Below are positions 1 to 11,052 of a stretch of 64,000 bases of DNA, one piece after another; within the stretch, counting starts at the first letter, position 1, and each line of letters starts with the position of its first letter. Location: NCBI GenBank assembly GCA_022885665.1, contig JAGQDJ010000008.1:124001-188000 (forward strand), in the 5' to 3' direction. A model generated the notes under the pieces. It saw only the letters and a list, made by a program, of their open reading frames with translations. It was not told the DNA's origin and made no database searches. Made by a program: the position numbers and the translations under genes. This DNA is from Triops longicaudatus. Its lineage: Eukaryota; Arthropoda; Branchiopoda; Notostraca; Triopsidae.

Positions 1-222
1 ATGTAATTTAAAGCCTTTTTTGTTATTTTTTTATGTGTGTGTTTTTTGGTTTCTATTAACTTAGCAGTGAGTAATTGCTCCTAGAGCATTGTTTGTGACA
101 TACAACTTGATCCTAGGATTAGAATAAGATCTTATATTGAGTTTTAATTTATGGATTTTTATTTAGGTTTGTTATTTAGTCCACAGGTTCCATTCACGCA
201 AGATCGACCGAACTTTTCAAGA

Positions 223-228
<6 letters not shown>

Positions 229-267
<39 letters not shown>
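229..267. repeat. Poly-A tract (about 39 A)
   Basis: An uninterrupted run of about 39 A. It lies some 40 bp before a copy of the dispersed repeat at 305-378, but no retroposon body or target-site duplication was made out. Confidence 0.9.
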
Positions 268-270
<3 letters not shown>

Positions 271-304
271 TGATCATGACGCATTCCAGTCCACACTAGC
301 CTTG

Positions 305-378
305 ATAAGCCCATAAGCTGTAACACGGTAAAAGGATCAGAGTTTGCAGGGTAATCTTAAACATCGAATTTGCCCGGA
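305..378 (+). repeat. Dispersed ~80-bp repeat, copy 1
   Basis: This segment aligns by eye with segments at 34,797-34,880 (same orientation) and with the reverse complements of 8,061-8,141 and 20,637-20,722. The shared core reads, on the opposite strand, roughly gcaaattcgatgtt, then aactctgaccctttt, then gttatagcttatgg. No reading frame is kept across copies, so it is unlikely to be coding. No tRNA-type A or B box was seen. It may be a remnant of a short non-autonomous element. Confidence 0.65.
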
Positions 379-2515
379 GATTAGGAACTGCATCGTGATT
401 TAAGTGTTAGAAAACCCGTTAGAAATTGTATTTATCATTATAAGTAGAGTTCGTACCCGTTTAGTTTCAGGCCGCTCTGGTGTGGAAATTTTACCCAGTT
501 TAATTTAATCTTAATCATCCTACCTTAAAAAGTCACGGGTGTACAATAAAGTTACCAGTATTCGTATTTAACCCAGTAGCTTTCTCAAAAGCGTTCTTTG
601 CTTTTAAGCGACTCAAATTCCAGATCGCTTAAAGCCTCGTTCATTAGAATAATACAGGGTTTTGCTTTTCATTAGCGTTCAAACTATGCTAATGTATTAC
701 CAATCTACGACAGTGCTATCAAACCCGAAGCAATTAACGTTGTTTTACTTTGGAAAAACTTGAAACGAACACGGTCGGTTAGCAGGCAAGCGATTTGTCT
801 TGCGGTCGCTCGGGAAGTCGCGCTGCATGCCGGAAAGGAGTGGGCGGGCCGTTGGCCGTCAACGCGCGAGCGATAACTCCTTGCAAGAGGAGCACCCAAG
901 CTTCATTAGTCGCTACTTAAGCCCAAAACGGTGCCCCATCTATTGTGTTTGTCTATCTATAAAAAATGTTATAGAAAACCTTGTCTTCTTTCCTAGCGTC
1001 TTTAAACACACACAAGGATCGAATTGATAACGATAACTTCTTTTACTCCTAGTCTCAAGAATCCTTTTCTTGGGGCACGAAATGTCTGTGAAGCTTTTAA
1101 CACTTTTGCGGTGGTATTTTTATGACTCGGGCGCTGAAATAAACTAGAAAACAAACGCCGAACGTGTCGGACGCTTAGTACGCCCCATAACAAAAGGAAG
1201 TGTAATCGCATAACGCGAAGATAGGCCAAAAAGGGGCGGGGACACGAGTCTGAGAACGAAGAACAACGCTTTCCATCGCCAAAATCTGATAACCAGGTCA
1301 TTACCCAGAGGGGGGCGTGACTTCTCCACCGACAAATTGCACTATGGATTCCGAAGCCGTGCAATAAATTGTACAACCGGATTTAGCTCCGTAATATTAC
1401 TTCTTCAGACATAATAAATTCCATTTCGCTAAATTTCTTCGGTTTTGGAACTTAAGTTTACGTACCTATTGTTAATTTGACTCTTCATTTTTGAAAATCT
1501 AGGTATTTGAACGTCAAACGTACCCCGATTTTTCTTAAAATTTGCATCTTATTAAATGAAGTATTAGATTTCCAAAAAAATCTGAATTTTCCGATTTTTT
1601 TATTGTATTTAAATAGAATATCCGATTCCACAAGAATTTCTTTCCGTGAATTACAAAAAGCATGTTAGTTTTCAACTAGAGTGCATTCACAGGCTATTTT
1701 ATGAAAAATCAAACATAAAAAGAAAGACAAAGTAGTCGGGAATTTTCTCCTGTTTTTCCCCTGAGAGAAGGAATGCAAATTTACCCCTTAATCAACCTTA
1801 TTAATTAAGGAGTACTACTTAGTAATTAAGTCGTCACTTGGCGCCCCCTCAACCCCCCTATAAGTGCTCCTACCATTTTACTCGTGTGTAAGACGGTGTA
1901 AGAGAGAAAAAACGCCCAAGATGCCATGTCATCCATATGTGGTTAATATGCAAATTAGGACGATCTTAAGAACAAAAAGCAGCGAAAAGTTTTGTAATCT
2001 TTCATTCCATAAAGAACAAAACACAGCCAAAGGATTCCCGGAAGGGACAACGTTCCCTTGCTCAGTCATGCTTTGCTAATAAGCCAATAAATATACTTGA
2101 ACTCTCCAAATCACACATCAAACTTGCTTAACAAAAAAGAAAAATAAATCCCAAATTGCATCTTGAGGTACACATTGCCACAAACAATATGTCCTTTCTA
2201 AAAAACGAAAAAATGGAACTTAAAGCATTTCCTTCCAGAGATTCACTTCGCATTTTATTATTCTGATAAGTCTTGTAAAATTTTGTATCATTTTTTGTAT
2301 CAATGTTCAGAATTTTAAAAAGTAATGAAAAAAATTCCCAAATTCTTAAGTCTGTTTGTATTTAAAAAAATAGTTTTTGGCTCCTTGTTACTTATTTTAT
2401 TCGATGTTTCGCAGAAAGTCCTTGGCCCCCCACGTAGGACCGCCCACGAGGGCGTTTATAACCTAATTGCAGGCTCCGCCTCGACCCTTGACTTGCGGTG
2501 GGGTCTTCAGGAATC

Positions 2516-2543
2516 TTTTTTTTTTTTTTTTTTTTTTTTTTTT
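2516..2543. repeat. Poly-T tract (about 28 T)
   Basis: An uninterrupted run of about 28 T. No associated element recognised. Confidence 0.9.
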
Positions 2544-3344
2544 GAGTGAGCGTGCGTGTGTTCGATCGGGATTTAGCTTGAGGGAAGAATAAAGTTTCGC
2601 ACGCGATAGAACCGAGGAAGGACCAAACTGAATTTTAAATAGCTTCGCATTTAAAGGGCCTTAAACGAGTCCATTTTTTATTTACTTTTTTTCAAGCAGT
2701 TAATGTTGTAGTACACGAAAGTGTAGCACTAGACATGCTTAGTACTAAGGCGAATATTTTTTATTTTATGGCTATATTTTTTTAATAACCGGTTTGGAAA
2801 TTTAACTTCAGTGGATTCCGTACCGAGATTTTTGTCTTTTTTACGCCCTGTTGGAATGGACACTTCGTAATTAACTTGACAGGAAACTAGCGTTTTCTTC
2901 CTTTGGTAATTATTTTATTGTAACGGAAATTATAACACCTACAAAAATGGGCAGAGTTTATTAACACTTTTCGGGTCGAGTTAATGCTCTTCCAAGACAA
3001 CTTTCACTTGGACAGAAAGGAAGTGTTGGGGAATTTGACACCCAGTTTGGGCCGTAAAAGTTTATTACAATAATTGACGCCATTTTTGAACCTGAATTAT
3101 TAATCTCTTAAGCAAATTGAGCTTTCCTTACAGGAATACTTCTTAAAATTATACAGTTCTTGAATTGTACACTTCTTGGATTCGCTACACTCGAAAGAAA
3201 GATATTGAGATATTGAAACAAATTCGTTTTGCATCAAACTATTTTTTTCAAAGAAATATATTATTAATAGCTTTGAGTATATAGTCTTTGTAAACTCGTT
3301 ATTTGTGTTTGTAAATTTGCAATAATATTTTTAGAGACGAGTAA

Positions 3345-3605
3345 TTAAAATATTTTAAAAATTTTTTAAGAAATATTAATGCAAAAATTTTCAAAAATAT
3401 TAATAAAAAAGTTTTCAGAATAATAATAAAATGTTGTCAAAAATATAAATAAAAAAGTTTTCAAAAATATGAATAAAAATGTTTTCAAAAATATTAATAG
3501 AAAGTTTTCAAGAGTAATAATAAAAAAATTCTAAAATATGAATAAAAAAGTTTTCAAAAATATTATTAAAAAAAGTTTTCAATAATATGAATAAAAAAGT
3601 TTCCA
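3345..3605. repeat. Degenerate AT-rich tandem repeat, ~25-bp unit
   Basis: About ten imperfect copies of a unit built around gttttcaaaaatatgaataa and close variants (taataaaaaag, attaatag). The copies vary in length and have diverged, so this looks like an old minisatellite rather than a recent expansion. Confidence 0.85.
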
Positions 3606-4319
3606 AAGAATTTTGCTCCTTGGGACAAACGAGGACTGTTTCTGCCACACTTTCGGCCCAACTGTTGATGTTTATCAAATTGTTAGGCCAGTTTAGAGCA
3701 GAGTTCCACGAGCGAGATTGATCTCAGCCCCGAAGAGCACAAGTTTGTTCCCTTTTAAAAGATTGTTTGTGGGAAACGAGGCTTGTGGTTCCGTAATGGT
3801 GAGATTCTTTCGAAAAGAAAAACGAAACACATTATGTCCCACTCTGTCGGGGGTAATAGATGTATAAAACTATACGAACCGAACAAAACTCCACCCCCTC
3901 CACCCTTTGAACTTGCGGGGACTGGCCACGTGACCTGTCCATGGCCGAAACTGTGAAAAGCTCTACGAAAAAGGACAAGTGAGGCTCAAAAGACAACAAG
4001 TACGGAAGTTGGGGTTAAGGGGGTGGGTTGGTGACCAATTGTACCCCTAGTTGAGGTTTTTGCTCCCTTTGGGGCTGATCACAATGATAAGCTTTTGTTC
4101 TTCCCCAAAATTCAACCGACAACGTTAATCGAAGCGTTTAGATAGCCGCGGACCGTGTGCCCGAAAAAATGTAATGGAGATGGCTTAAACAGATTAGCTA
4201 AAACCTGAATCAGCTTAATTTTGGGCATCACAGCTGTGTTTTTATCCTATTCAACGAATAATGAAAAGGAGAAAAAATTGTGGGAAATAGCGAATTTAAT
4301 GTACTATAGGTGACACTTA

Positions 4320-4392
4320 GATTTTATTTATTATTATTATTATTTTTTTATTATTTATTATTATTTTTTTATTATTTATTATTATTTTTATT
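4320..4392. repeat. TTA/TTATT microsatellite
   Basis: A run of interrupted TTA repeats with embedded TTTTTTATTATT blocks; simple sequence with no coding potential. Confidence 0.9.
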
Positions 4393-5519
4393 CTTCAAGG
4401 ATCACTTTTCTCGGAAAGGGTGTTGAAGAAATATATCATGGGAGGAATTTTCTATATGTTTTTTTCATTTTGTGTAAACCAAGTCGGCGTCCAGAGAAAA
4501 CGAGATTCTCAAGCACATTCTTTCTTGATTTAACTTTGTTAAACATTGTTACATTGTTAGTGACCCGGTATGGATCAACCCCAGCTTTCTTGACCCTAAA
4601 CGAATACCGCCGTCTTTAGCGGACTATTATAATCGATGAAATACCAATGAGCACGTGTATCATTCATTTGAATTAACGCTGAATCATTCGAGCATTCGGG
4701 CGTTAGCGACATTGACGAAACTCGACGCCCTCTTGCAAACGCTATTTCAACATTCCAGACAACTGCGTCGCAATACTTGTGTCCTTTCACTTCGTTTACT
4801 TAACATTTGACTGACATTATTGCACATTTTCGTCTTCAGAAGGGTTGACTTTAACGGAAGTATTTTCAGTCCTAGCAAACAAGTTCACGTTCACTTTGTT
4901 GCAGTTTGTAAGTGAAACTGGTTAGAGTTTCATTGAGACCTTAACCCACTTAACTTCAACTGCGTGTGATGTTATTGTAATTTCTCTCTGAGCTGATTAT
5001 TGCAATTCTTTGCAGCAGTGAATTCCTTTTTTTCTGTGTTTTCGTATTTTGTTACTGTGTTTCTTTGACTGTACCTAAACGGACTTTTAATGTTACTGGC
5101 AAAGAATTCACCTAATGTTAAGCTAGTATTGACTCAAATATTAGTCAACAGATATTTGCCCCAAATCATATCAAAATACCGGTTTTATGACTATTTTTTT
5201 TTACTATCTATCAAAGTGCTCGAATTTAGTTCGGACCGTATTCCTTCTCAAATTGTAGCTTACAATAGTTACAGCTTAGAAGATTTTGCTCGGGTGACAT
5301 ATTAGGTTTACAGATGCATAAGTGTAACACTAGAACCTGTAAGCCATAAAACTGAAAAGGATCCTTAGCATTTTATTAGACATTATAAATCGGGAATTTG
5401 ATGATGCTTCTGTTCATGTTAAACAACAAACCCTTTTGGAGCGATTGATCTTTTTCAACTTTGAACGGAGGATTGTTTTGAAAATGTGTGAAAATTGGAA
5501 CTTGGTTTGGGTATTATTA

Positions 5520-5635
5520 GTTGCGTTTTTCTGTATTATATTCTTATTTACATTTATCGTCTATTTATATTTATTATAATTTTTTCTTTATATTTTTATA
5601 TTATATTTTTATTTATTTATATTTATCTTGTCGCC
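5520..5635. repeat. TATTTATATTTAT low-complexity tract
   Basis: Imperfect repetition of tatttata-type words. The Ile/Tyr-rich open frames here are artefacts of this composition. A similar tract built on tatttctatattttat occurs at about 6,040-6,135. Confidence 0.8.
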
Positions 5636-7561
5636 GCCAGAATCGCGCTAACGGTGACAGGGAACTATACTGTTTTGATAAAGCAATTGGTTCACTTCAG
5701 CTAAATGTAATAAAACGAAAAAAAAAGCCAATAGGTTCAACACTCATTCACTTTTAGTGATTTATTTTAACTTTAAGCTTACAACAATCAAATGGTATGC
5801 TGAAGAAACGAGTCTGGCTCGAAAGGAGGTCAAAAAAGGACTGAATGTTACAGGCTGGGTGCCGGGGATTTCATTCTTACCAATAATGAATCTTAGTGTT
5901 ACGGTGGGCGGCTACGAAAATTTGTACTGTTGGGTAACAATGAAATTGAACATAGTGGACACTTTCGCGGTTTCTATCCACGACAACAAGGTACTTTAAA
6001 TGTACACAAAACCTTTCGTGCTTTAGCATTGAACATATTATATTATATTTATCTTATTATCTTATATATTTATCTTATTTGTATTTCTATATTTTATTTA
6101 TATTTCTATATTTTATTTATATGTCTACAATTTATTTATTATTTCTGTTTGAATGAAACAAATTCCATAACAATTTAATTCTTACTTTGAAAAACGACGC
6201 TCAAAGGGTTCGAAAACTCAAATGTTGGAGTTTTTGTTGTTTAATGTAAGGAAGCTGCAACCTCTCTATAAGTCCCGTTGGTTCGTTTGTTTTAAATTAC
6301 CGATAGGGACGAGAGGACACGACATCTTCCGAGATGGCCTAGGTAAGATAAAGGCATCATTTGGTCGGTGTCACGTGTCTGTTACGCAGCATGGAGTCCA
6401 TTTCGAGCCTTTTTCCACCTTGACCAAAGTCCTGGAAAAGTTTCAAAGGATCTGTACCAGTATTTGGCCGCCTCCAAAGTAGGCACCCTCCAGTGTCGAA
6501 AGAAACCCCCCCAAGTTGCGTTTTTGACTTAAATCGCCCTAAGAACAAAAGAAACGTAACAGCATTGTTGCATTTCCTCCCAGCTCGAAAGCTTAGGCAC
6601 ACCAAACGTCATACGAAACTCTTGTTTGACGTCGCTGTTAAAGCCTTGTTGCGCTTGAAAAATTACGACTTCTCAAACGGCGTGCAAACGCACAGTCGGG
6701 GACGGAGAAGCTGCTTCGGTTATGCAAATCAGGTGATTGAAAAGTTGGCTGACCCAACCCGGCCTCTTAGTTAAGAAGATAGCCAAGGTAAGTTTCTTAG
6801 GCAGAACTGATGGAGGCAACCGGTTTTTTAATTCTTAAATCATGAATTCCCAGCTCAAAGCAAACAAAACGTGGCTTGTTTATATCCCATTTGGTTACAT
6901 CCTGCTCCATTAGCTCAAAAATTGGACTGTTCAAGCTATAAAAAATAAAATAAAAATGTCAAGAATCAGCAATATTTTGTGAAAATTTAGCATTTCTCAA
7001 GTTTGAATGAGAAAAGTGTAGACGAAAATAATATGAGATCTGGTTACTTGCAAGAAGAAAGCGACGGCGAGCGGATCGAAAAGAAAATTCGGAGATGAGA
7101 CCCCCCCTAATACGGCTGCGACATTTCCTCTCCCTTGAAAGTACTGATTAGCGTCTTTCACAGAAGAATGTTTGGTACGGGACCTCCTTCTGCGAGAATG
7201 TGACAGGTCCAGCACCTGAACGGCTGTTCTTGTGGCTTGGGCACGTTGTCGTTCTGGAAGACGTAGAAACCCCAACGGTGCGGGATGGATCAAGCACAAA
7301 GTGAATTTTTATTATTTCCATTCGATTTTTATAGCCTAAGTTTATTGCTTTGCTGTAACCGTCGCCTACCGAGCGACCTGGACACTGTTTTGACATTTTA
7401 TTCTTGATATTTCTCTCTCTCTCTTTGAAGGCATAAACTGTAGGCAATATGTATGACAAAATACGTACAAAAATACGTCATGTACGAATACAAAATACGT
7501 AATGTACGAATGGCAGCTGTAAAATTGCAAAAACGGTTGCGTGATGCATGCATTAGCTTTT

Positions 7562-7817
7562 GAAGTGGACAGAAATTTTGTACTTTTTTAAAGTACAAAA
7601 GTGAATTTTGAATTTTTTTAATTTTGTACAATGAACTACAAAAATCTTAATTTTAGAACAATAAAAGAGACAATATGATTTAGAAATGGATCTCAAGTAG
7701 TAATTTCTCAAGTGGACAGAAATTTTGTACTGAATGCTGTCAATGAACTACAAAAACCTTAATTTTAGAACAATAAAAAGAGACAATATGATTTAGAAAT
7801 GGATCTCGTGTAGTACT
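7562..7817. repeat. Direct duplication, two copies of a ~110-140 bp unit
   Basis: Copy A (about 7,562-7,702) and copy B (about 7,709-7,817) both start with aagtggacagaaattttgta and share atgaactacaaaaa, cttaattttagaacaataaaa and gacaatatgatttagaaatg in the same order. Copy A carries an extra ~35 bp AT-rich insert including a tactttttt/aaagtac palindrome. The copies are nearly identical outside it, so the duplication is fairly young. Confidence 0.9.
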
Positions 7818-8060
7818 GGAATTATGATTCAGTTGTGCTTGTTGTACTTAGAACTCTGACGAGAAACATTTCTAGTGTTTTTACACATTTTTAACTGTTC
7901 TAACTGTTTTAACACATTTCTTGGCGACACTTGAAAATAAAAGACTTATAATTCTCACTAATAGGAAATAACAGTGATAGTGACAGGCACCGGTTTTATT
8001 CATTAAGATACTGCATTGACTAACTAAATAAAAAACACAGTTAAAGCTTTTAATCTTCAC

Positions 8061-8141
8061 GCAAAATTCGGGGCTCAAAATTACCCAGTGAACTCTGACC
8101 GTTTTCCCTTGTTATAGCTTATGGATTTTTGGAGGTGAGCG
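8061..8141 (-). repeat. Dispersed ~80-bp repeat, copy 2
   Basis: Opposite orientation to copy 1. It contains caaaattaccc, aactctgaccgttttccctt and gttatagcttatggattttt in order, matching the cores of the copies at 305, 20,637 and 34,797. Confidence 0.65.
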
Positions 8142-10696
8142 TTTAGTAAAATCGCGACATGCGAAGAAAAGCGCACGAAAACACAAAACTCGCCATCAAA
8201 GCTGCATTATTAGAAAAAAAATGGGGCTGACTGAGCTTTCTTTCGAAAACAAATTTCCACTTCAAATAAATTAGGTTTGTTAAATAGAGTTTGTTAAATA
8301 GAGTACAATGTTAAAAAATTGCCAAATATTTCTATTACGGGGAAAAGTGACAGATTTTGCGGAAAATAAATTCTATGAACGATAAAATAATGCGCAAGTT
8401 TGGAGCTTTTTGATACAAGACTTTCTATAGGTCAGATCTCTATTCCCGTGGGGTAGGTTTAACACCATGAAAAAAGAGGAGGAAGCGACACGGGGTTTCT
8501 GTGTCCAGTCTGACACTTTTGACAAGCTTTTTGTACCGAAACCCAAACTTACCTCGCAGCTTTTTTCTATCTCTCCTTTGGCTCTTGACCAGAACTAATC
8601 ATTACAGCAGTTATAAACTGTCTACAGGCGTTTGATTCTTCTACTTTTATTTTCTCGTGATTTTTCTTTTTGACATTCACTTTATTACGTTTGCTACTTT
8701 TTTTATTTATTTTTCTTAATACGGTTCCATGTGATTTGGACAATTGGTGAGAACACTGATTCAAAGTAACCTAAAACCTTGACCACGGCCCATTAAAGCG
8801 CAAAAAGAAGCCAAATCTGCTAATTACTATAAACATTTTCCTCTCGTTTCAATGAAACTCGATATTACAGTTTGGACGACTTTTATTTTCCATTTCCTTC
8901 GCTTCCTCTTCCCCTCTTTAACCCTATAAGCTGTTTAAGGCTCTTGTTTCTCCCCCCACTAGGGGGTGAAGGGAGGGTTAAACAATGCTTGGCTCGGTTT
9001 ACTTTTATTAGCAGTTTCTATTGAATCAATTGGACGGACAGATTCACCTCACCCAATCAAACTCAATTGGAGGAAAATTCGTTCGCTTAATTCCGTGTTA
9101 AAACGATGGAGATTTCAATGCCGGGACATTAATTGTTCCCACGTGTTGCATTTCTTGAGAAATTTCGAAACTTTCGAAACTATTAACCATATTTTTGTGC
9201 AAGCTTTTTTAAAAACGGAACCGAAAAGTTTCGGACAGTACCAAAAAATTTGCAGAAAATTAAAAACTTGAAGAGAATTAAAAATAGATTTGCTGCGTTG
9301 TTAAAATGTCTAAAAGCTGTAGAAAATCATCGAAAAACTGTTTTGTTTTACACAGCTAAGTTTAAATTAGTTGATGTAAGCTTAATGAAATTAAGCTGGT
9401 TTAGGAGTTAGAAAAATATAGAAAAAATTTAGTAAAATTTAAAAAAAATGAATACGAAAGTTGTCATTTTGCACCAATTGACCACACAAAAGACTAATAG
9501 ACCTCCCTTTTAATGCATCGTAGTAACTTTGCCACTGCACCCTACAATAGCCCCTTCAAGACACCACAGGGGGTGGCAAACGTCCCCTTGTTACCCTCTT
9601 GTCACCCTCCTCTCATCTTACCCCTCCCCCTTCTTTTTTTCCCTTTTAATAATCATCCCCTCGCACAATGTAACAACGAATATAGAAATTATCCCCCAAA
9701 ATTCTTCCTCTTTATAGCGTTCTGTTACTCCATGAAATGCCGTTTTCCCTCCACATTCCCTTGCCCTCCCCAAATTCCACACTCGCCTAATGTCCACATT
9801 AAAAAAAAATAGAAAAAATAGTCTCAACATCTGGCCTATGTAATTCCTTAATTAGTAACTATTTACCTTTTCAGGTACAAAAGAACAGCGCGTGCGCAGC
9901 TCGCTCCATGAAAATTCAACTTCGTCACCCCTTTTTCGAAAGATACACTCTCTTCGCATTTAAAATGACTTCTTTCGAGGGGTCGTTACTGTTAATTCGT
10001 TCCATCCTGTGTGAAGTATCACACCCGAAGTGTTTAATGCCTTCTTTTTATGTTTCACTTTTCCTCCAGTTCCTTTTCGTAATTTCGTCCTTTTTCTTAT
10101 CTTTTTTATATTTATTTTGTGTATTCCTGCGCTTAGAAAAAGCGTTGATTTTTTCGTTATTTTGTAAGACATCTTGTAATTAATTTCTACCGCAAGGACC
10201 ATTAAAGGATTGTTTAAAAAATAATACGAAAATAAGCCACAGAAAAAATTAATTTAAAGTGCAATGCAGCACAACAAATGAAGTTTAAAAAGCAGCCGGT
10301 ACGTTCTTAAAAACGAATTAACCATTGACATCGGACAACCGACGTTCGTCTTGAAACTTCTAAATAAATAAATCACTTTTTTTGTATTTCTACAATTCTA
10401 ATCAATTCAATCTTCACAATAGCCATTCCTTTAGTTGTCTGAACTATTTTGCTTACTTATAATTATTCATTAATTTGTATCGATTGTACTTGCTATTCAG
10501 AAGAAAAAAAGAAGGCAAATAGGAAGTTTGCCCCGCCCAGGGGTGTAAGACGCCCCTATTGGGGGCGGAGTTTACGGGTTTAAGCCGAAAAAGCGGGTTT
10601 CGGGGCCTGGTATACGCATGTATGTGAGTTGTGTGTATGTGTAGTGGTCGGATGGCAAGAGCGAGAGAGACCCCTACCGAACCCATTGGAGGGGCT

Positions 10697-10731
10697 ATTT
10701 AAACCCCGACACTGGAAGAGCTCTGGTCACT
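10697..10731 (+). promoter_or_regulatory. Possible upstream core promoter (TATA-like)
   Basis: A GC-richer island (about 10,520-10,770) contains ctatttaaacc at about 10,697, followed about 30 bp later by tcact, which resembles an initiator. It lies about 300 bp upstream of the better TATA box at 10,994. It could be an alternative gcm promoter or coincidence. Confidence 0.25.
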
Positions 10732-10993
10732 ATGGGCAATCACCATCACCCACTTTGCACGCCCCATTACGTTCTTTCCCTCCGAATTTGATTCCCAAGC
10801 TTGTACACTTACTAGTGAACTTTCAAGAAGGCTGACACTTTATTTTTATTTTTTATTATTTCTGCGACAATTGCCATCGAGTTGCCCATTTTCGATAAAA
10901 GTGTTTGAATCTTTTTCCAAATTCAGATTCGGTTTTCGTGATTTCGAGTTTTGTGGAGTTGTTGCGAGTCGTTTGCTGACACTTAAAGACACG

Positions 10994-11001
10994 TATAAAA
11001 G
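10994..11001 (+). promoter_or_regulatory. TATA box of gcm
   Basis: A consensus TATAAAAG lies 59 bp upstream of the predicted gcm start codon, so transcription should begin near 11,020-11,030 and give a short 5' leader of about 30 nt. The downstream ATG sits in a good context (caacATGG) and is followed 14 nt later by a strong GTAAGT donor. Confidence 0.6.
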
Positions 11002-11052
11002 TGATATCTAAAAGGATACTTTGGTGAAGTTCCCAGAGTTCGCCATCGCAAC

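Larger units (their letters stand above)
1..10600. other. Gene-poor region upstream of gcm
   Basis: No stretch here looks like a conserved protein. Open frames are short (under about 105 codons), overlap on both strands, and lack recognisable motifs or convincing splice structure. What is visible is AT-rich DNA with homopolymer runs, AT microsatellites, one direct duplication (7.56-7.82 kb) and two copies of a dispersed repeat. Being next to a developmental transcription factor gene, the region may hold gcm enhancers; that is inference from position only. A distant or very divergent gene could be missed by eye. Confidence 0.6.

Noticed and set aside
2325..2549. Open frame ending in a phenylalanine run
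   Set aside because: The end is a poly-T tract and the start is AT-rich; no conserved motif.
6222..6774. Overlapping + strand frames of 86 and 93 codons with balanced composition
   Set aside because: Opposite-strand frames of similar length overlap, no motif or splice continuation was recognised; may be chance.
9135..9142. TTCCCACG, a possible Su(H)/Notch site upstream of gcm
   Set aside because: A single 8-mer in 10 kb is expected by chance.
8966..9271. 101-codon frame with a possible hydrophobic start (LGLLLLAVSIESI)
   Set aside because: No family resemblance and no supporting neighbours; the rest is not like a known secreted protein.
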